64,000 nucleotides of DNA from Polystyrenella longa (GCF_007750395.1 NZ_CP036281.1:3061001-3125000); one strand, 5' to 3'; counted from the stretch's first letter, positions 1 through 9,401 are shown. A program made the numbers and translations. Notes: generated by a model not told the origin, from the letters alone.

Positions 1-2196
1 TTCGGATAAAGTATTCTGCCGGATAACGGTAAAGACGTTTAATCGACTACGCTGCATCCCATTTCCTAATGCCGTCAGAATACCAGCTCGAACAGGATCG
101 AATGTCGGTTCAGTTACTGTGGAAGCTTGTAGCAAATAACCGAGCAATTGCTCGATCTGGTTGGGTTGTTTGCGAATGCCAATCATTTCCGCCAATTGTT
201 CTGCAAATTCACGTCCTTCCGACTCCATAAACGCACGGTCAGCCATCATTCCAAACAAGAGCTCCGCTTCATGACCACCGGGTGAACTGAGGATAGCCGT
301 TCGAGTCCAGAGATCACCTGCGTCCTGCCTTGCGATCTCGGCCAAGCCTTTGCTAATGGCTTTGGAATAGCGTTCTTCAGTAACCCCGCCAATGGATAGC
401 GCGACTTGAAACCGAACTCGTGCGTTTTCATCCCGTGTCAGTGGCATTACGTGGTCCAATAACAGCTTCTGCTCTGGTATAGCTGCTCGGGATGGAATGG
501 GCCGAGTTTCGAGTAAACGAGTCTCGGCCAACAGGACGGCTTGCTCCCGTACGCGTGGGGACTCATCCTTAAGGGCCTGGACCACGTCGTCAAATTCGAG
601 TGCTCCCAACCCGTTCAGAGACCAGAGCGCATGGACTTTGGCGATGGGATTTTCACTTTGGTTCAGAATATTGCGTAATGGATCAACAGCAGCCTGATCT
701 TGTCGTTCGTAAATCAGGCGATGGGCAGTTTCGCGCCACCAGCTGTTGGGATTCTCCAATTCAGCGACCAGTTCACTAATAGTCGCACTTCCTAAGTGCG
801 GACGCCGGTGAACCTGATGGCCTTCCGGGTAGGATGGCGGCGCCAGTCGATAAATCCGTCCCCGATCGCGACCGCTCTCGAGGTCGAGATGAGCTTTAAT
901 GTCATCCGGAATCGACCAGGGGTGTTCGATCGTCTCGCGATACATGTCCAGAACATGGAGGGTTCCATCGGGGGCATTCACAAAGTTGACGGGGCGGAAC
1001 CAGTTGTCCGTCGATGCCAGGAAATCGACTTCATCCTGAGCCCGATTGGCAATAAATGTCGGACCAGCCGCTTCCAGCTGATAGCGCATCACCAAGTTTC
1101 CAGCGACTTCGGCAATGAATGCGTTTCCATAAAACTCTTCAGGATACGCAGCACCGCGATAAATCGTGATCCCACTGGACGAGGTCACATATCCCGTAGC
1201 AGCCATTTCACTCCGTGGAGATTTCTTCGTGGCATCTGACGCGAGTCGTTGGGCATTGATCACTCGCCAGGGTTCAGGAGGGCTGATGCGAAATACCTGA
1301 ATGGCGTCGCCTGCAACGGCGGAATCGTTAATTGCCTGACTGACGGGTAAGTCGGGATTCCGCGCGAGATATTTTTCCTGCAGGACGATATGCTGGGCGG
1401 GATTGCGAATGTTACAGATGTATCGATTTCCGAAATCATCGAACGTATTTCCAAACCGGGCGCCCCCAGTCAATACTTCAAACGAGTTGTCCGTCGGATC
1501 AATACGAAAATCATTTCGACGAAATTGAATCGGTTTGGCGCCGGGATCATCTCCCGGGGTAATGGAACCTCCATTACTTCCACCGGCAGCGTAGATTTTA
1601 TGATCGAGTCCCCACTTTAGATTGTTCATCACTGCTTGAACATTGAATTTACGGAAGCCAGTGAACACCTTCTGGCGGATATCGGCTTTGCGGTCCCCGT
1701 CGGTATCTTTGAAGTACCAGAGGTCGGGAGTGGCGGCGACGAAGATGCCCCCTTTCCAGAAGGCGACGCCCGTTGGCCAGGAAAGCTTATCGGCAAAGAT
1801 ATCACTCTTGTCGAACTTTCCGTCGCCATCCGTGTCTTCCAGAATCCGAACGCGTCCGATGGGGAGCGATGTTTGTTCCTGCCAGGCGACATCGTGTTCG
1901 GGCCCTGTGTAAGGGTAGTCGCTCATTTCTACGACATAGGCGAGGCCGTTTTCGTCATACTGCATTGCAACCGGGTCGTAAACCAAGGGTTCAGCGGCCA
2001 GCAGTTCCATCCGGAAACCCTGTTGCAAAGCGAACGATGATTCCGCCTCATCTGGTTCCAGGGGTTGGATGTGTGGCAGAGCTTCCGCCAATACCTCATC
2101 AGTCTCATCCGCAGCCGTGTTAGCAATGAACTCCACGGTGAAGAGAGAGAGAAAAGCAAGGGCTAGAAGTGAGACGATCGATTGTTTCGACATCAT
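1..2196 (-). CDS. PVC-type secreted dehydrogenase (partial, 3' end outside window)
   Basis: The frame is open from an ATG at 2196 to the window edge, giving 732 codons with no stop, so the C-terminus is missing. The N-terminus is a Sec-type signal (basic start, then a hydrophobic run LLALAFLSLFTV). It is followed by the segment ALQQGFRMELLAAEPLVYDP and repeated calcium-loop-like motifs (DTDGDGKFD, DTDGDRKAD). This pattern is typical of the planctomycete 'putative membrane-bound dehydrogenase' beta-propeller family, which often continues into HEAT repeats and a cytochrome c domain. The part near the window edge looks helical and HEAT-like. Substrate is unknown. It is the last gene of a probable operon with the two amidohydrolase-fold genes upstream, 47 bases away. 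An ATG at 2193 is an equally possible start. Confidence 0.82.
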   Translation of the reverse strand, partial: MMSKQSIVSLLALAFLSLFTVEFIANTAADETDEVLAEALPHIQPLEPDEAESSFALQQGFRMELLAAEPLVYDPVAMQYDENGLAYVVEMSDYPYTGPEHDVAWQEQTSLPIGRVRILEDTDGDGKFDKSDIFADKLSWPTGVAFWKGGIFVAATPDLWYFKDTDGDRKADIRQKVFTGFRKFNVQAVMNNLKWGLDHKIYAAGGSNGGSITPGDDPGAKPIQFRRNDFRIDPTDNSFEVLTGGARFGNTFDDFGNRYICNIRNPAQHIVLQEKYLARNPDLPVSQAINDSAVAGDAIQVFRISPPEPWRVINAQRLASDATKKSPRSEMAATGYVTSSSGITIYRGAAYPEEFYGNAFIAEVAGNLVMRYQLEAAGPTFIANRAQDEVDFLASTDNWFRPVNFVNAPDGTLHVLDMYRETIEHPWSIPDDIKAHLDLESGRDRGRIYRLAPPSYPEGHQVHRRPHLGSATISELVAELENPNSWWRETAHRLIYERQDQAAVDPLRNILNQSENPIAKVHALWSLNGLGALEFDDVVQALKDESPRVREQAVLLAETRLLETRPIPSRAAIPEQKLLLDHVMPLTRDENARVRFQVALSIGGVTEERYSKAISKGLAEIARQDAGDLWTRTAILSSPGGHEAELLFGMMADRAFMESEGREFAEQLAEMIGIRKQPNQIEQLLGYLLQASTVTEPTFDPVRAGILTALGNGMQRSRLNVFTVIRQNTLSE

Positions 2197-2243
2197 GAGT
2201 CAGATTCTAATTTCAAGAGAGTCAGTGTTGTCGTTCGGTTCTG

Positions 2244-3023
2244 TCAGGAGTCATTCCGAAAACGATGAGCATTCCCGAAGCTTATCGCTTCACGTTGAAA
2301 CCATCCCAGTTCCGATTCGACCATTTTTAATTGGGCCGACTCCAAATAAAAGAAGGGGCTATGCGAACCAAACAGAACGCGTTGGGGAGAGACTTTCTCC
2401 AATAGCTTTTCAACGCCCCCCACACCTTCCAGCATCGCAATGTCAAAACTGACGTTTTCAATACCTGTCAATGGGGCCAGCTTGTTAAGCGGAAGCGCAC
2501 GAAACGCATTCAGGATCTGTAATTTAAGCTTCGGCCGTATGGTTACTAAATCCGCGAGTGGGGCTGCATCAACATGCGGGACGGGCACCAGAGGATGGTG
2601 GGTTCGCTCGTCTTCCATGCTCAGGACCAGCTGAACGATCAAGTTCTGTTCCACTGCGAGATCAAGCAATTCGGCGAAGTCTGGTATAGTAAGATCGTAT
2701 CCATGATAATTGGGGTGTAAACGAATTCCGGGCATCGAGTAGTCTTCGCGACATCGACGAAGATCTTCTCGCCAGTCCGGAAGCATGGGATTCACTGATC
2801 CAAAGGGAACCAGCAACCCTTCGCCAGTTATGCGGCATTCTTCTGACAATCGTGCGTTGACACTGGCGATGTCGTGGTGAAACAGTCCGTCGAAACTTCC
2901 TGCCCACGCTTCGGTTACTCCCTTCTTTCTTAACTTGCCAATAAGCTTCGCAGTTTCATCACCCGGCAAGCGTCGGAACGGCCAACGGGAGAGATGGATA
3001 TTGGTATCAATGAGCTCTGTCAT
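2244..3023 (-). CDS. Amidohydrolase-2-fold protein with degenerate metal site
   Basis: A 259-residue TIM-barrel protein resembling the amidohydrolase-2 (PF04909) family. The N-terminus (LIDTNIHLSRWP) aligns with the usual D-x-H-x-H metal motif, but the first His is Asn. The C-terminal motif normally reading GSD-x-P is GSHSP, so the catalytic Asp appears lost. The middle motifs GIRLHPNYHGY and FDIAML are retained. No signal peptide is seen, unlike its partner. Its start codon overlaps the stop of the upstream Tat-exported paralogue by one base (TGATG), so translation is probably coupled. It may be a non-catalytic or altered-chemistry partner; this is inference from the missing ligands. Confidence 0.8.
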   Translation of the reverse strand: MTELIDTNIHLSRWPFRRLPGDETAKLIGKLRKKGVTEAWAGSFDGLFHHDIASVNARLSEECRITGEGLLVPFGSVNPMLPDWREDLRRCREDYSMPGIRLHPNYHGYDLTIPDFAELLDLAVEQNLIVQLVLSMEDERTHHPLVPVPHVDAAPLADLVTIRPKLKLQILNAFRALPLNKLAPLTGIENVSFDIAMLEGVGGVEKLLEKVSPQRVLFGSHSPFFYLESAQLKMVESELGWFQREAISFGNAHRFRNDS

Positions 3024-3979
3024 CAGGACGCGAATCCTTTCGTCTCCAGAATGGGTGACAGCAAACGCTTCAAGTTTCCGGCGAAGATCAACTGTTTCTC
3101 TTCATCGCTGATCTCGGCTCCATATACCTTCGCCAACTGGGAGGCAAAACTTCGTCCACCGGCGTCACTTCCATAGATAACACGTTCGGCTCCAAGTTCA
3201 CGTACTGCCATTTCGACGAGTCCGTTCGTAGGGTCAGATCCAGCTATGCCCAGAGAAACATGGGGGTAGTTGCGCACAGCACGAATTCCGAGTTCCCAGT
3301 TTCCACCCGCATGACCACAGATTAATTTCGCTTCCGGATGGCGTTCTGCCAACGCAATGAGATCTCCGGGTGTCGATTCCCCCGGTAGATTGCCTGTTGT
3401 TTTGATCCAGGTATGTTGGAAGACAACTGCGTTTAAGCGAGTCGCTTCAGTCACGATAGCATCGACGGCGTCATCATCCGCTCGTCCGGCGACCCATAAC
3501 TTCACACCGACCATCGGCCCCTGCTCGATACAACGCTTCATTTCGGCCAGACTCGTCTCTAAGTGTTGAGGGCTGACATAGACATAAGCAAGTGCCCGGT
3601 CTTCTCTCTCCTTAATAGCATCGAGAACCTGGTTGTTCTGGCGAATGAGTTCTTCTGCACTGGGAGTCGTCTGGAATGGCCAACCCATGTAGAGAACCAG
3701 CTTGGAGATACTCAATCGGTCGGCGTATTGAAACAAGTTATCCATTCGATCCGCCGGGGTCTTGCCTGTGACACCAGAAAGATGGCAATGCTGGTCCCAA
3801 ATTTCGAAGCGGGAGGGAGAGCCTGTATTGAGTTCCAAAGATTCTTTCGCGCCCTGCTCTGCAGCATCACTACTGCTATTGAAGGCGATTCCCATCGTCG
3901 CCGCCAGGGAAACATTCAGGCCCAGCCATTCGCGCCGAGTTAGTGGTAGATCGGATTCATCAGAAGAGTGAAATTGCAT
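3023..3979 (-). CDS. Tat-exported amidohydrolase-2 family protein
   Basis: A 318-residue protein. Residues 15-35 carry a twin-arginine signal (TRREWLGLNVSLAATMGIAF) followed by a short linker. The mature part starts with WDQHCHLSG, an intact HxH metal-binding motif. Further along are VFQHTW, KLICGHAGG and VIYGSDAGG, the other conserved metal or catalytic positions of PF04909 enzymes. It is therefore likely an active exported metal-dependent hydrolase or decarboxylase of unknown substrate. It is the first gene of a three-gene minus-strand unit with the degenerate amidohydrolase (one-base overlap) and the PVC-type dehydrogenase. Confidence 0.85.
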   Translation of the reverse strand: MQFHSSDESDLPLTRREWLGLNVSLAATMGIAFNSSSDAAEQGAKESLELNTGSPSRFEIWDQHCHLSGVTGKTPADRMDNLFQYADRLSISKLVLYMGWPFQTTPSAEELIRQNNQVLDAIKEREDRALAYVYVSPQHLETSLAEMKRCIEQGPMVGVKLWVAGRADDDAVDAIVTEATRLNAVVFQHTWIKTTGNLPGESTPGDLIALAERHPEAKLICGHAGGNWELGIRAVRNYPHVSLGIAGSDPTNGLVEMAVRELGAERVIYGSDAGGRSFASQLAKVYGAEISDEEKQLIFAGNLKRLLSPILETKGFAS

Positions 3980-4205
3980 ACGCTTCGCTCAATTGGCTTA
4001 CAGCGGTGTCGGTTCAAGGGGGGCATTTCAGATCATTCCACCTTAGCCCACTAAATGACCCCACGCAAGCAACTGAAATGAGAGAAACGACTTGCGGCGA
4101 TCTTCAAATTCGTGCAATTGTTTCGAGATTACTCCGGATTCCATGAAAGATTCCCGCAGGGAGAGTGTGTTAATATATAGACCGCCCCACCATCTGAAAG
4201 TCGTT

Positions 4206-4817
4206 ATGAATATTCCTGAAACCCGAGCGAGCCTGATTCTCCGATTGTCCGACAAAACTGATGTCGAGGCGTGGGATGAATTTGTCACCATTTACCAACC
4301 GCTCGTCTACCGGTTGGCGTTAAAAAAAGGATTTCAGGATGCCGACGCACACGAATTAGTACAGGAAGTCCACCTGGCCGTTTCGCGAGCGGTGGATCGA
4401 TGGGAGCCGATTTCAGGCGGCCCCCGGTTTCGAGACTGGCTGTTTCAGATCGCCCGAAATCTGATGATCAATTTTATGACTAGACGCAAGTATAAACCCT
4501 GGGCAACGGGCAGCCCTCAAATCGAAGCTCTATTGAACGAGCATGCCGATCCCCATGGTGAAGAATCCCGGTTATTCGATTTGGAATTCAGACGCGAAGT
4601 TTTCCAATGGGCAGCATGTCAGGTCGAAGAAAACGTTCAACCCAGTACGTGGCAGGCATTCTGGATGAGTAGCGTCGAAGATATTCCAATTCCTGAAGTT
4701 GCCGAACGACTGCAAATGACCGTCGGAGCCGTTTACATTGCCAGAAGCAGAGTAATTGGTCGTATTCGCAACCACGCCCACAAATATGCAGAAGTTAATG
4801 ACAGGAGCAACGGATGA
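4206..4817 (+). CDS. ECF-type RNA polymerase sigma factor
   Basis: 203 residues from the ATG at 4206 (MNIPETRASLILRL); an ATG at 4092 is in frame, but the intervening residues look non-coding and GAAAG precedes 4206. Region 2 is visible as WDEFVTIYQPLVYRLALKKG, ADAHELVQEVHLAVSRAV and FRDWLFQIARNLMINFMTRR. Region 4 is visible as WQAFWMSSVEDIPIPEVAER followed by an HTH (QMTVGAVYIARSRVIGRIR). This is the planctomycete ECF type that sits beside a Ser/Thr kinase instead of a classical anti-sigma factor. The stop overlaps the kinase start (ATGA at 4814-4817), so the two are translationally coupled. It probably directs transcription in answer to the kinase's signal. Confidence 0.9.
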   Translation: MNIPETRASLILRLSDKTDVEAWDEFVTIYQPLVYRLALKKGFQDADAHELVQEVHLAVSRAVDRWEPISGGPRFRDWLFQIARNLMINFMTRRKYKPWATGSPQIEALLNEHADPHGEESRLFDLEFRREVFQWAACQVEENVQPSTWQAFWMSSVEDIPIPEVAERLQMTVGAVYIARSRVIGRIRNHAHKYAEVNDRSNG

Positions 4818-6367
4818 GTAATCAACAAGTGCATTGTGACGACATGCAATTGAATTTGCTGCTTTCGGGAGACATAGACAGCAACGAAGTACAACTGTGG
4901 ACAACTCATATCGATCATTGTCAGCAGTGTCAGGATCGACTGACGGCAAAAGCATCGGATGAACAAGGTTGGCAGGATATTTCTGCGTTTCTTCGCGAGG
5001 GCTATAAAAGTGATCGTGGCATTTCACATGAACAACGTTCCCAAACCAGAGCGTTCGTTCCCGACCTTAATTTTCTGGAGAAACCTCCTCACCCTGAGTT
5101 GCTCGGTCAATTAGGTCGATACCAAATTGAAAAGGTGATCGGTTGCGGAGGGATGGGGATCGTCCTGAAAGGGCATGACACCGAGTTGAATCGACCCGTA
5201 GCGGTGAAGGTACTTGCGGCCTATCTGGCGAACAGTGGCGCCGCCCGTCAACGGTTCGCCCGCGAAGGTCGCGCGGCTGCAGCGATTGTTCATGAACATG
5301 TCGTCGGAATCCATAACGTCGAAACGCAGACAGAAGTTCCCTATCTAGTAATGCAATACATCCCCGGCGATTCCTTACAAACACGGGTTGATCGCCAGGG
5401 ACCATTAACGGTCACCGAAATTTTACGTATCGGTATGCAGGCAGCAGCAGGGTTGTCCGCCGCCCATGCTCAGGGTGTAGTCCACCGCGACATCAAACCA
5501 TCCAATATTCTACTGGAACAGGGAGTCGACCGAGCGATGCTGACCGACTTCGGACTGGCCCGCGCCGCAGACGATGCCACTTTGACCCGTTCCGGCATCA
5601 TCGCCGGTACACCGCATTATATGTCACCGGAGCAAGCCTCTGGCCTGACGATCGATCATCGTTCGGATTTATTCAGCCTGGGAGCCCTGCTCTACTTTAT
5701 GGCAACGGGACATCCTCCTTTTCGTGCAGAACAACCACTCGCAGTGCTGAATCGCATCTGCAATGATCGTCACCGGCCTGTCTGGGAAAACAATGCCGAC
5801 ATTCCGGATGACTTGTCTGACGTTATCAATCAGTTATTACAGAAAAAACCAGAGAAGAGATTCGCTACGGCGGCACAGGTGCAGGAAGCCTTACGGCAAC
5901 TCCTCGAAAAGTCACAACAACCCGGTGCTTTCCGACGCCGAACTCCGATCAGAAGGTGGTTGAACAATCATAAAACACCCCTCATCAGTTCATTACTGAT
6001 GGCAGGACTGCTTGCTTTAGTAGGAATCAATTGGTATCTGGCAAAAGGGCCCACCCAGCCTCCATTCGTTCTCCTGGAAAGCGATCAGACCCCTGAAGAA
6101 GTAACAAGTAAGTCTCCTCAACCCGTATTTGTTGCCCCCCGGAATCCATTCGATGTCGAAGCAGCCACGATGGCGATTCAATTTCTCGATATACAACCCA
6201 GCCAGCAGTTTGCAGCCGATTTACTTCTTACACAGCAGCAGTTGGATCAACTCGAAACCATGCAGTCAGAATCCGTTCTTTCTTCTCCAACGTCTACAAC
6301 TAATCCGGAATGGACACAAGAATTGGATGAGATCGAGAACAGTTTGAATAACCTCGAACAGAACTAA
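4814..6367 (+). CDS. Membrane Ser/Thr protein kinase with N-terminal anti-sigma-like zinc finger
   Basis: 517 residues. Residues 8-40 hold an H-x3-C-x2-C element (His32, Cys36, Cys39), the signature of zinc-binding anti-sigma domains. The Hanks-type kinase domain spans about 100-370: G-loop GCGGMG (111-116), Lys133 in AVKVL, HRD (225-227) in VVHRDIKPSN, DFG (246-248) and SPE (272-274), so it looks catalytically intact. One membrane helix lies at about 390-410 (LISSLLMAGLLALVGINWYL). A roughly 105-residue Gln/Pro/Ser-rich tail would be extracytoplasmic. The gene overlaps the upstream ECF sigma gene by four bases. A direct role as its anti-sigma or activator is inferred from the zinc finger and the coupling. 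Confidence 0.9.
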   Translation: MSNQQVHCDDMQLNLLLSGDIDSNEVQLWTTHIDHCQQCQDRLTAKASDEQGWQDISAFLREGYKSDRGISHEQRSQTRAFVPDLNFLEKPPHPELLGQLGRYQIEKVIGCGGMGIVLKGHDTELNRPVAVKVLAAYLANSGAARQRFAREGRAAAAIVHEHVVGIHNVETQTEVPYLVMQYIPGDSLQTRVDRQGPLTVTEILRIGMQAAAGLSAAHAQGVVHRDIKPSNILLEQGVDRAMLTDFGLARAADDATLTRSGIIAGTPHYMSPEQASGLTIDHRSDLFSLGALLYFMATGHPPFRAEQPLAVLNRICNDRHRPVWENNADIPDDLSDVINQLLQKKPEKRFATAAQVQEALRQLLEKSQQPGAFRRRTPIRRWLNNHKTPLISSLLMAGLLALVGINWYLAKGPTQPPFVLLESDQTPEEVTSKSPQPVFVAPRNPFDVEAATMAIQFLDIQPSQQFAADLLLTQQQLDQLETMQSESVLSSPTSTTNPEWTQELDEIENSLNNLEQN

Positions 6368-6409
6368 ACCAATTGATTCCACTTTTCACTACCAAAGGAA
6401 AACGGACAA

Positions 6410-7120
6410 ATGAATAAGAAATCTATTGTTGCGATCGCCATGATCGGCTGCCTTTCAGTCTTCTTTGCCTGGGAAGTCCGAGCCATCGCTCAACAGTTAA
6501 AAAGTGTCGAATCAACCGGACCAGTACCGGAAGAGGTTCCCGTTAAACAACCATTTCAGGGGGCCGATGAACCTATCTTTGGTACACCTTTCAGTAATCC
6601 CCCATTCAGTGACAATCCCCCTCCAATTGTAGATAACTTTGAAGGGAGCTCTTCTAAAGAAAGATCCATACCACAAAACGTTATTTCACATTCTGTTAAG
6701 ATTTCGCAATCTGTTTCCAATCTCCACTCAGCCAAAACAGATGAGGAAAAGAAGCAAGCGGAGACAGAACTGTCCGCAGCCCTCTCTGCCTACTTTGACA
6801 ACGACTTGAAAGCCCGCGAACGAGAAGTCCAGGCCGTGCAGGAACGTGTCAAAAAGCTTCAAGATAAACTCGATACAAGACGAGAAGCAAAAGAAGAGAT
6901 CGTCAATCTACAACTACAGCTCATGGTCAATGAAGCCAACGGATTGGGCTTCTACAATGGGGCTAGCAATGTACCCGGTCAATTTAATCCACAGCCAGTA
7001 CCGTATAGATCGTTTAACAATGATCAAGTTAACGAGGAATGGGAGCCATCGTCCAAGAAAGCACCCTTTCAAGAACACCTCGACTTAGATGATCCATCAG
7101 AGACTGATCCTTTTGGATAA
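6410..7120 (+). CDS. Exported coiled-coil protein of sigma/kinase cassette
   Basis: 236 residues. An N-terminal hydrophobic helix (IVAIAMIGCLSVFFAWEV, about 5-23) acts as signal or anchor. A Pro/Phe-rich linker follows (about 40-75). Residues 111-175 form a charged coiled coil (for example REREVQAVQERVKKLQDKL), ending in an LQLQ...NEANGLGF segment that I associate from memory with planctomycete proteins next to ECF/kinase pairs. It lies 42 bases after the kinase with a purine-rich AAGGAAAA upstream of its ATG, so it is probably co-transcribed. It may be the periplasmic sensor or scaffold for the kinase tail; this role is inferred from context only. Confidence 0.8.
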   Translation: MNKKSIVAIAMIGCLSVFFAWEVRAIAQQLKSVESTGPVPEEVPVKQPFQGADEPIFGTPFSNPPFSDNPPPIVDNFEGSSSKERSIPQNVISHSVKISQSVSNLHSAKTDEEKKQAETELSAALSAYFDNDLKAREREVQAVQERVKKLQDKLDTRREAKEEIVNLQLQLMVNEANGLGFYNGASNVPGQFNPQPVPYRSFNNDQVNEEWEPSSKKAPFQEHLDLDDPSETDPFG

Positions 7121-7237
7121 AAATCCGGGTTAATCGAATGACGGAATGTCCACTCACCTGGTAACGATATAACATTGCTAACAGAACGAGCTTTATGATC
7201 GAGAATTCAGGTCTTACAAACCAACGAACCTCAACAC

Positions 7238-8368
7238 TCAAGCAAGTTGAGGTCGCGGGCTGGAGAGCATGACTGTCTTCGCGAAGCGGCGGAACAGCAA
7301 TGCCACCTCACCGATCAACCAGAGGCAAAGACAGGGAATTGTCAGCCAGCCGAAGGGATCGAGATATTCACGGGTGACACGTTCCACCATTTCACCGAGC
7401 GTTCCCTTATAGAGACCTTTACCCAGACCGATGAAAGGATGCGGACGGAGCAGGCGGTATTTCCCTGTGCGGAACCAGGCCATGCCGCGGTCTCCTCGTT
7501 TAGCGGCAATCACGAGGGCGTCATCGACCTTCTTGCCCGACTTGACTAACGCATTGACTCCTTCTTTTCCGGCGACGTGCAGCGTATACCCGCCCGCCGG
7601 AGTTCGTTTCATAAAGTCCGCTACGATCTCCAACTGCTTGGGATTATCGATGTGCCTCATCAATCGCAGCATCCCCGCGGGTGTCGACTGTTTGGCAATG
7701 ACTTTTACATTCGTAAACAGTTTGGTAACCGCCGTGTAATCACCTGTGTTTTTCGCCCGTTTCAAAATCGCCACAACCGACTTGGACATACCCGCTGTCA
7801 GAGAACCTGTTTTACGAGCCACTTTAAGCAAGGCAGCGATCCAGTCGACTTCTGGAAGCAAAGTGGTTGCCAGACCCACGGCAGAGAGGGCCAGAATAAC
7901 TTCGTCAGAATCGCCATCGACGACTTGTTTCGTTCCTTGAATCACCAAGTCGCGCACGTCGCCCACAATAATAAAATCGGCCGAGACCGCCCCGATCAAA
8001 GCTTCGACCGAATCCCCTTCGCCGATAACCGCTCCACGCAACAATTCACCACCGCGGCGCAATAGACTATCCCGCTCATCAACGACATTCTGGCGGACAT
8101 ACTGCAATCGCTGCAGTTGATCGCCTGAGAGCTCCTTCACACCCACATCCGCCACCATGATCGCCTCGGCGTATCGATTTTCTTCCGCCAACTGCTGGAC
8201 TTCAGCGATATAGTCCGCGGGGGGAATCATGTTTAGCTGCAACCGGGCGAGACGGTAAGGATTGTCGTCGATAAAAATCCAGAGAAGGTACACAACCAGA
8301 CTCAAACGGAGCAGGTTCCATTTACTTATCCAGACCAGCTTTCCCAGATGGAAGGGTGAGCGGTTCAT
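7238..8368 (-). CDS. Membrane protein of unknown function, two terminal helices
   Basis: 376 residues. A transmembrane helix near residues 18-34 (LLRLSLVVYLLWIFI) is followed by a helical segment that reads like a single TPR-type unit (EVQQLAEENRYAEAIMVADVG). A central Gly/Ala/Val-rich region (GDSVEALIGAVSADFIIVGD, LALSAVGLATTLLPEVDWIAAL) could be weakly membrane-embedded. A second clear transmembrane helix lies near the C-terminus (LTIPCLCLWLIGEVALLF). No catalytic motif was recognised. It follows the 8394-9122 gene by 25 bases on the same strand, so the two are probably an operon. Confidence 0.72.
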   Translation of the reverse strand: MNRSPFHLGKLVWISKWNLLRLSLVVYLLWIFIDDNPYRLARLQLNMIPPADYIAEVQQLAEENRYAEAIMVADVGVKELSGDQLQRLQYVRQNVVDERDSLLRRGGELLRGAVIGEGDSVEALIGAVSADFIIVGDVRDLVIQGTKQVVDGDSDEVILALSAVGLATTLLPEVDWIAALLKVARKTGSLTAGMSKSVVAILKRAKNTGDYTAVTKLFTNVKVIAKQSTPAGMLRLMRHIDNPKQLEIVADFMKRTPAGGYTLHVAGKEGVNALVKSGKKVDDALVIAAKRGDRGMAWFRTGKYRLLRPHPFIGLGKGLYKGTLGEMVERVTREYLDPFGWLTIPCLCLWLIGEVALLFRRFAKTVMLSSPRPQLA

Positions 8369-8393
8369 CGGTTTTCCTTCCTACCCTCGATAA

Positions 8394-9122
8394 TTATAGC
8401 TTATTCTCGTAGCGAACATTCACGTAGGCCCGCTCACCTACGAAACGACGAACCAAATCTTCAATCTGTTCCTTCGTTGTGTCGTGGACTTTTTTCATTT
8501 CCTCTTCCGAGAGTGTCTCTTTTTTGGCTTGTTCGTAGAGTTTCTTTCGGGCCAATCCCAGGTAGTACTCTCCTGCCCGAGTACGAAACCGGGTGCCAGT
8601 GACCTGAACGACTTCATCAATCGGGTTACTCCCATCGACTTCTACCGCGATTCGCTTCGGGCGTGGGACCTCAATATCGTAGCCACCAAAGACCTTTCCA
8701 GCATGAAACGCATTTGGCTCCAGATTGGAGAGATCAACGCCATAGACATAACGAACAGGGGCTTCGACGACTGCGGACACATCGCCCCTCCAGGAATCCG
8801 CACTCATTCTTACTCGTACTTTGGAATCGATTACGACTGTGACTAGATTTAGGGACCGAGTAATCTCAGCAACCTCAGATAGTGGACGAAGTCTCCCCGT
8901 TTCATCAATGTGGGACGCCATACTCGTCTCGGTCAATGTCTTCTGCTGCTGCGAATAAAGCAGACTGGCAACGCCAGCGAAGAGGAGAATCGCAATGAAG
9001 CCGAAAAGACCGTTAAACACCAGCGAAATCGTGCGGGCCTGACCTGTTCTCAGAAACGAATCATCGGTATGGTTGGTCGCCTCAAGTGAGCCAGCGACAT
9101 TGTGCTCGGTCGATTGAATCAT
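8394..9122 (-). CDS. Single-pass membrane protein, DUF4230-like
   Basis: 242 residues from the ATG at 9122, preceded by a good Shine-Dalgarno (AGGGAG). The frame continues upstream to 9401, but that part reads as non-coding. One membrane helix near residues 38-58 (LVFNGLFGFIAILLFAGVASLLY) leaves most of the protein outside the cytoplasm. The segment with TVVIDSKVRVRMSADSW and APVRYVYGVDLSNLEP, then a beta-rich stretch, resembles DUF4230 domains (Val-rich sheet with a G-V-D-L element); this is motif resemblance only. The C-terminal 60 residues are a charged helix. It is the first gene of a two-gene unit with the 7238-8368 membrane protein. Confidence 0.7.
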   Translation of the reverse strand: MIQSTEHNVAGSLEATNHTDDSFLRTGQARTISLVFNGLFGFIAILLFAGVASLLYSQQQKTLTETSMASHIDETGRLRPLSEVAEITRSLNLVTVVIDSKVRVRMSADSWRGDVSAVVEAPVRYVYGVDLSNLEPNAFHAGKVFGGYDIEVPRPKRIAVEVDGSNPIDEVVQVTGTRFRTRAGEYYLGLARKKLYEQAKKETLSEEEMKKVHDTTKEQIEDLVRRFVGERAYVNVRYENKL

Positions 9123-9401
9123 CGGGCACTCCCTGAAGTGGAGAGAAAGATATGCAGGCTCAAACGCCTTATCGCGAACACAGCCGGTAGTGGCAGCCCA
9201 ATACCACTTTCTGAATAGCTGGTCGCTTTTCCAAGTCGTTACTCTGAGCACTGATAATTGTAGCGCCGTAAGTCCCGTCTGGTACGATATTTTAACAAAT
9301 TCTGGAATTGAACCAAGAACTTGGAATTCGATCTGGAAATCGCTGTCGTGCAGATTAGCCCGAACCTGTTTTTGAGTATAGGGGAAATTCTGGTCTCCCA
9401 T

